A DNA stretch of 28,001 nucleotides from NCBI GenBank assembly GCA_934202215.1, contig CAKPXR010000016.1, forward strand, positions 1 to 28,001. Direction: 5' to 3'. The notes below the pieces were generated by a model. That model saw nothing but the letters and a program-made list of their open reading frames with translations, was not told where the DNA came from and did no database searches. A program made the translations under genes and the position numbers. Position 1 is the first letter of the stretch, and every line of letters begins with the position of its first letter. The DNA comes from an uncultured Veillonella sp. (GTDB lineage: Bacteria; Bacillota; Negativicutes; Veillonellales; Veillonellaceae). Positions 24,703-28,001 of the stretch are shown here, one piece after another.

Positions 24703-24719
24703 ATACTTTGTAAAAGTAT
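24703..24719. other. Short inverted repeat upstream of ridA
   Basis: atacttt (24703-24709) and aaagtat (24713-24719) pair around a 3-base loop, between the secreted-protein gene and ridA. It may be a weak terminator for the former or a control site for the latter. No clear U-tract is seen. Confidence 0.3.
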
Positions 24720-24731
24720 ATCTATAACAAA

Positions 24732-25508
24732 TTATTTAATGGTTTTAAAAGCATTGTCAAATATTGGTTTAAAATAGTCCCGTTGTACATCACTTGTTAC
24801 ACCTACGTATAGTACAGGTTTACCTGGTTTCAACACAAATGCAGCATTTGCATAGATTGGAGTTTGTACATCTCCCTCTACATATAATAAGCGAGAGCTT
24901 GCTGCATAAGTTTGATATTTTGCACCTGCCACGGGATGTACTTGCTCTGCATTTTCTACGGTAAGCGTTCTAGGTTGTACTAGCGGCTTACCAGACTGAG
25001 ACTTAAGATGAGCATAGCGTGTTGGATCATTCAAAGGCACTACCGTTTTGACAGTGGGAATTTGCTTGTTAATGGTACCTAGCATGAGTTGCTCTGTAAC
25101 GGGATCAATTTGACCCTTATCAAGAGCTGCCATAGCGGCCATAAACATAGGGTCATTAGCTTTATTCTTAGCCACTTGTTGTGCTACTTGTTTTACATCT
25201 AAAGCTACTACCATTGCATCCTTTTGACCTGTTTTATCGGAACCCTGTAATTGGTACACGTCAAAATTAGTGCCTAAGTTTTGAAGAAACTCCTTAGCCA
25301 TCATATTGGCCATTGAAGATTTTGAAGGATTCTCATCTAATTGTTTCGCTACAAAATCACGGGTATTTGTTTTAGAGACAGAAACAACATTTACATTATT
25401 AGGCACTACCATAGAACCTGCAATTGTTTGTACATCTTTAGCAAAGCCTACACCAGATACAGTCCCCACTAGGCAAGCTGCACAAGCCAATACTTTCATA
25501 GATTTCAT
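24732..25508 (-). CDS. Secreted protein of unknown function (second of a pair)
   Basis: This 258-residue protein has a signal peptide (about 1-23, MKVLACAACLVGTVSG core, cleavage likely after GFA). I do not recognise the family. The mature part has a block VYQLQGSDKTGQ and ends with PVLYVGVTSDVQRDYF. A matching block, LYQVQGTNEQG, and a very similar signal peptide occur in the upstream gene, so the two look like diverged paralogs. The start lies one base after the upstream stop, and its GGGAGG lies inside the end of that gene, so they are translated together. No lipobox or sortase motif is visible, suggesting a periplasmic location. Confidence 0.78.
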   Translation of the reverse strand: MKSMKVLACAACLVGTVSGVGFAKDVQTIAGSMVVPNNVNVVSVSKTNTRDFVAKQLDENPSKSSMANMMAKEFLQNLGTNFDVYQLQGSDKTGQKDAMVVALDVKQVAQQVAKNKANDPMFMAAMAALDKGQIDPVTEQLMLGTINKQIPTVKTVVPLNDPTRYAHLKSQSGKPLVQPRTLTVENAEQVHPVAGAKYQTYAASSRLLYVEGDVQTPIYANAAFVLKPGKPVLYVGVTSDVQRDYFKPIFDNAFKTIK

Positions 25509-25509
25509 A

Positions 25510-26454
25510 TTATTTACCTCCCTTAAGAGATTGTGTTTGATACATATGATTCAACTCATTAGCCCAATAATCATGGCTAGAATCTTCAGACCATAAAAAT
25601 TGTAGAACCAACCCTTTATCCGTAGGTACTGCATAACCTGTTACAGAAAATGGATATTTAAATCCATCATAGCTAATAGCTACACGAGCATCACCTGTTA
25701 CAGCTGTACCATAACGTGTTTGAACCGGTTTATATGCCAAATGTTTAGCATCCACTTGAAGTTGCTTTACCCCAAATTTAAGAATGTTAATGATTTCCTG
25801 TTGATCTGCAACAGACATACCTTTACTAGTTAAAGGCACTTTATTTAATTCATCAGTTAACTCTAAAGGCAATTTAAGATTCAGTTCTTTTACAGATTTT
25901 TCTAATTTAGCGCCTTCTAAAGTTCCGCCTTTCAAAGATGCCAATTGTTGCTGCGCATCAAGCTTGGTATAAGTAGTGCGATCTTTAGAAATAGAATGTT
26001 TAATTTTTGCCTTATCCGCTTCACTAGCAGATTCAAAAATAGTTTTATCCATCTCTATAGCTTGATCAATAGCAGACTTAGAGTAATCGATTGACATTAA
26101 GTAGCCTATATGATGACCTTGTTCATTTGTTCCTTGTACTTGATACAGAGAAACACCATCAACAACTAATCCTGTCAAAGGTTTTAATGGTACTGAATAT
26201 TCTTTTTTCAAAATCTCATTAAAATTTGCAACAGCATTTTCATTGGCTTTACGGAGAATTTCATTATCTGCACGAGTGCGCATAGTTTCATCTGACGAAA
26301 TATGCGTCATCTCTACTGCTTTAACATTAGCAGATGTCGTACCATATAAACCATAGCCTAAATCTACTGTATCTGCACAAGCCACTGCGCCCATGCCAAC
26401 AGTCAAACATGTCGCACAAGCCAATGTCATCATTTTTTTGTTGAGAGCTCTCAT
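25510..26454 (-). CDS. Secreted protein of unknown function (first of a pair)
   Basis: This 314-residue protein has a signal peptide of about 27 residues (MRALNKKMMTLACATCL then GMGAVACA, cleavage likely before DTV). The mature part is mixed alpha/beta with a long Lys/Glu/Leu-rich helical centre. The block LYQVQGTNEQG and the overall plan resemble its downstream neighbour, implying an old tandem duplication. A GTG four codons earlier was rejected because it forms part of the GAGGTG ribosome binding site for the ATG at 26454. It opens toward a repeat-rich control region shared with menA. Confidence 0.78.
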   Translation of the reverse strand: MRALNKKMMTLACATCLTVGMGAVACADTVDLGYGLYGTTSANVKAVEMTHISSDETMRTRADNEILRKANENAVANFNEILKKEYSVPLKPLTGLVVDGVSLYQVQGTNEQGHHIGYLMSIDYSKSAIDQAIEMDKTIFESASEADKAKIKHSISKDRTTYTKLDAQQQLASLKGGTLEGAKLEKSVKELNLKLPLELTDELNKVPLTSKGMSVADQQEIINILKFGVKQLQVDAKHLAYKPVQTRYGTAVTGDARVAISYDGFKYPFSVTGYAVPTDKGLVLQFLWSEDSSHDYWANELNHMYQTQSLKGGK

Positions 26455-26481
26455 AAGACACCTCACAGTTTAACAATACAC

Positions 26482-26515
26482 GATGTATATAATGTTAGGA
26501 TGTATACAATGTTAG
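26482..26515. repeat. Tandem 17-base direct repeat upstream of the secreted-protein pair
   Basis: gatgtatataatgttag (26482-26498) is followed immediately by gatgtatacaatgttag (26499-26515), with a single t/c difference. They lie 28-61 bases upstream of the start codon of the first secreted protein. Each copy contains a TATA-like core, so the two could be paired regulator sites or alternative -10 boxes. Confidence 0.7.
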
Positions 26516-26552
26516 ATAGATTATTTGTATTAGTAATTTACTATATAAATAG

Positions 26553-26587
26553 ATTAGCTTATACTGCTACCAAGCGTATAAACTAAT
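26553..26587. repeat. Imperfect 12-base inverted repeat in the divergent region
   Basis: attagcttatac (26553-26564) and gtataaactaat (26576-26587) pair at 11 of 12 positions around an 11-base loop that itself contains gc/gc. It is midway between the divergent secreted-protein and menA genes. Together with 26482-26515 and the tatactgc copies (26560-26567 and 26595-26602), it accounts for most of the 293-base gene-free stretch. Confidence 0.55.
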
Positions 26588-26650
26588 AATAATCTATACT
26601 GCATATATTAATCATTATACTATATAGATATATATAACTGTATAGTGTAA

Positions 26651-26679
26651 TTTACAACCTTTCAGTTCTGCTATACAAT
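26651..26679 (+). promoter_or_regulatory. Probable sigma-A promoter of menA
   Basis: TTTACA (26651-26656), a 17-base spacer and TACAAT (26674-26679) each match consensus at five of six bases. The leader would be about 60 bases. Confidence 0.72.
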
Positions 26680-26716
26680 ACTTAAATAGATATATAAACA
26701 TAGGGTATGAGAAATA

Positions 26717-26750
26717 GAAAGGAGTGCACACTTGGTGTGCTTTTATTATG
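26717..26750 (+). promoter_or_regulatory. menA ribosome binding site separated from its ATG by a hairpin
   Basis: GAAAGGAG ends at 26724 and the likely ATG is at 26748, too far apart for normal initiation. Between them gcacac (26726-26731) and gtgtgc (26735-26740) form a perfect 6-base stem with a 3-base loop. Folding it out leaves about 8 bases of effective spacing, the optimum. A T-rich TTTTATT follows the stem. Confidence 0.55.
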
Positions 26751-27644
26751 ATACAAGAAATAATTCCACTCACTAGGCCTCGTACATTAGCGGCCGCTTT
26801 AGGGCCTACTATTTTAGGTGCAGCCTTTAGCTATTATGCATTTGGTGCCACTCACGGTACAGGTCTTGCCATTTTCCATACGGTCTTAATATTTTTAGCC
26901 GTTGTAACAGCTCAAATTGTAGCAAACTTATGGAATGAATATAAAGATTTTAAATCTGGTCTCGATGCTGGACAAAAGATCGGTAACGCTGGTTCTATCA
27001 CGCGTGGTGCCATTACCCCAGAACTCATCGTTACCATGATTAAGGTACTCATGGTGGTACCTATTATCATCGGACTTTACCTCTCAGCAACCATCACTTG
27101 GTACTATATTCCAGCAGGTTTTCTTTGCATTCTAATCAGCTTCCTTTATTCTGGTGGCCCAAAACCAATTTCCCGTACACCATTTGGGGAAATTTCCTCT
27201 GGCATCGCTATGGGGTTTGCTATCGTACTCATTACAGGATACGCATGGACACGTGACTTATCCTCAGCATTATTGATACCTGCTATTCCATCTACATTGC
27301 TTGTAGGTTCCATTATGCTCACTAATAACATTCGTGATATTAGAAATGATAAAAGCCACGGTCGACGTACGTTACCAATCGTTTTGGGTCGCGAACGCGC
27401 TCTCAGTTTGATGAGCATAACCTACCTATTCAACTTTATTTGGATCCTTGCATGGATCATTGTAGGTCACATGACATGGTCCTCTCTATTTGCCTTTCTT
27501 GCAGCACCACTAGCTTTCAAAACTGTACATACCTTAAGTACTAAAACAGATGAATTCCTACTAGACAAAGCTATGGGGACGACTGCAGGGGCTGCTATGA
27601 TTTACCAAATCATGTGGTCCATAGGCTTAATTATTGGAAAATAA
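26748..27644 (+). CDS. menA: 1,4-dihydroxy-2-naphthoate polyprenyltransferase (MenA/UbiA family)
   Basis: This 298-residue membrane enzyme attaches the polyprenyl tail to dihydroxynaphthoate in menaquinone synthesis. The first prenyl-diphosphate/Mg-binding motif is N60 to D73 with NEYKD at 63-67. The second is NNIRDIRND at 193-201 followed by HGRRTLP, the MenA rather than UbiA form. About eight to nine transmembrane helices are seen. A GTG at 26724 would extend the protein by 8 residues, but it overlaps the ribosome binding site, so the ATG at 26748 with a looped-out hairpin was chosen. No other men genes are near. No convincing terminator separates it from metQ. Confidence 0.9.
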   Translation: MIQEIIPLTRPRTLAAALGPTILGAAFSYYAFGATHGTGLAIFHTVLIFLAVVTAQIVANLWNEYKDFKSGLDAGQKIGNAGSITRGAITPELIVTMIKVLMVVPIIIGLYLSATITWYYIPAGFLCILISFLYSGGPKPISRTPFGEISSGIAMGFAIVLITGYAWTRDLSSALLIPAIPSTLLVGSIMLTNNIRDIRNDKSHGRRTLPIVLGRERALSLMSITYLFNFIWILAWIIVGHMTWSSLFAFLAAPLAFKTVHTLSTKTDEFLLDKAMGTTAGAAMIYQIMWSIGLIIGK

Positions 27645-27679
27645 ATTGTTAGTTATTAATCCCCAATAACAATTCCCTC

Positions 27680-27708
27680 TTGATAGATAGGAAATAATTT
27701 AGTACTAT
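27680..27708 (+). promoter_or_regulatory. Probable metQ promoter
   Basis: TTGATA (27680-27685), a 17-base spacer and TACTAT (27703-27708) lie about 45 bases upstream of the metQ start. The leader is too short for a SAM riboswitch. Confidence 0.6.
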
Positions 27709-27753
27709 TAATGTAATATTTTATATAAACTAATTGTAAAAGGAGTGTGTCTA

Positions 27754-28001
27754 ATGAGAAAATTTTTAGCATTAGCAGCTACTGTAATCCTTGGCGGTAC
27801 TTTATTGATCGCTGGTTGCGGTAACGACAATAACAAACAAGCTGCTAGTAATGGCAAGCAAGTATTAAAAATTGGTGCTACAGCAGTACCTCATGCAGAA
27901 ATCTTGGAACAAGTTAAACCTATTTTGGCAAAAGATGGTATTGATTTACAAATCACTGAATTCACTGATTACAACACACCAAACCTTGCGTTAGGTGATA
28001 A
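27754..28001 (+). CDS. metQ: MetQ/NlpA-family methionine-binding lipoprotein (5' part)
   Basis: Only the first 82 codons are in the window. The N-terminus is a lipoprotein signal with lipobox IAGC (Cys22), followed by a polar linker. The MetQ core then begins: LKIGATAVPHAEILEQV and a FTDYNTPNLALGD block, the usual substrate-side strand order. It would capture methionine for an ABC importer of the MetNI type. AAAGGAG precedes the ATG. The matching metNI genes lie at 13597-15277 on the other strand; whether a second metNI follows beyond the window is unknown. Confidence 0.9.
   Translation, partial: MRKFLALAATVILGGTLLIAGCGNDNNKQAASNGKQVLKIGATAVPHAEILEQVKPILAKDGIDLQITEFTDYNTPNLALGD

Noticed and set aside
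27647..27672. Terminator after menA
   Set aside because: Short arms (ttgtta/taacaa) exist, but there is no T-run, so readthrough toward metQ is possible and a terminator call is not supported.
1..28001. CRISPR array, prophage, transposase or toxin-antitoxin pair
   Set aside because: No regularly spaced repeats, integrase, transposase, structural phage genes or recognisable TA families were seen on either strand.

Overview
The window is AT-rich Firmicutes-type DNA that looks like Veillonella or a close relative (Negativicutes). The case rests on strong Shine-Dalgarno sequences, sigma-A-type promoters, and a gene set typical of an anaerobic, diderm organic-acid fermenter (malic enzyme, class 1a SpeD, MurI, CyuA/RidA, a DUF4127 envelope protein). 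The genus is an inference from gene content and style, not a database match. No phage, insertion sequence, CRISPR array or rRNA was seen. No gene-free stretch exceeds 300 bases; the longest is the divergent control region at 26455-26747.

Positions 143-20150 are read almost entirely on the minus strand as a series of short operons. From high to low coordinates these are: a TRIC-type channel; a DUF4127 exported protein with a membrane acyltransferase; a D-amino-acid/methionine operon (dat, metN, metI, a YerC/TrpR-like regulator, a TauE exporter, an SDR oxidoreductase); a helical-repeat protein with a DUF1232 protein; ybgC, murI, a membrane-anchored unknown and a CofE-like ligase; a hydantoinase-like gene overlapping a histone-deacetylase-like gene; rph, rdgB and a YfcE-type phosphodiesterase; speD; and malic enzyme. 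Clear hairpin-plus-U-tract terminators separate several of these units.

From 20234 the layout becomes mixed. tadA (+) runs directly into a tRNA-Ser(CGA) gene, so the last 15 codons and the stop codon of tadA lie inside the tRNA. After a strong terminator come an Fsr-family MFS exporter (+), an AT-rich orphan membrane protein (-), a cyuA-ridA cysteine-breakdown pair (-), two adjacent and probably paralogous secreted proteins (-), menA (+), and the 5' end of a metQ lipoprotein gene (+) cut by the window edge.

Functional themes: sulfur amino acids (metNI, metQ, cyuA/ridA, TauE), D-amino acid supply for peptidoglycan (murI and dat), nucleotide and RNA housekeeping (rph, rdgB, tadA, tRNA-Ser), and envelope proteins. 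No large new defence or biosynthetic system is evident. The most unusual structures are the tadA/tRNA-Ser overlap, a hairpin between the ribosome binding site and start codon of menA, and the repeat-rich control region between menA and the secreted-protein pair.
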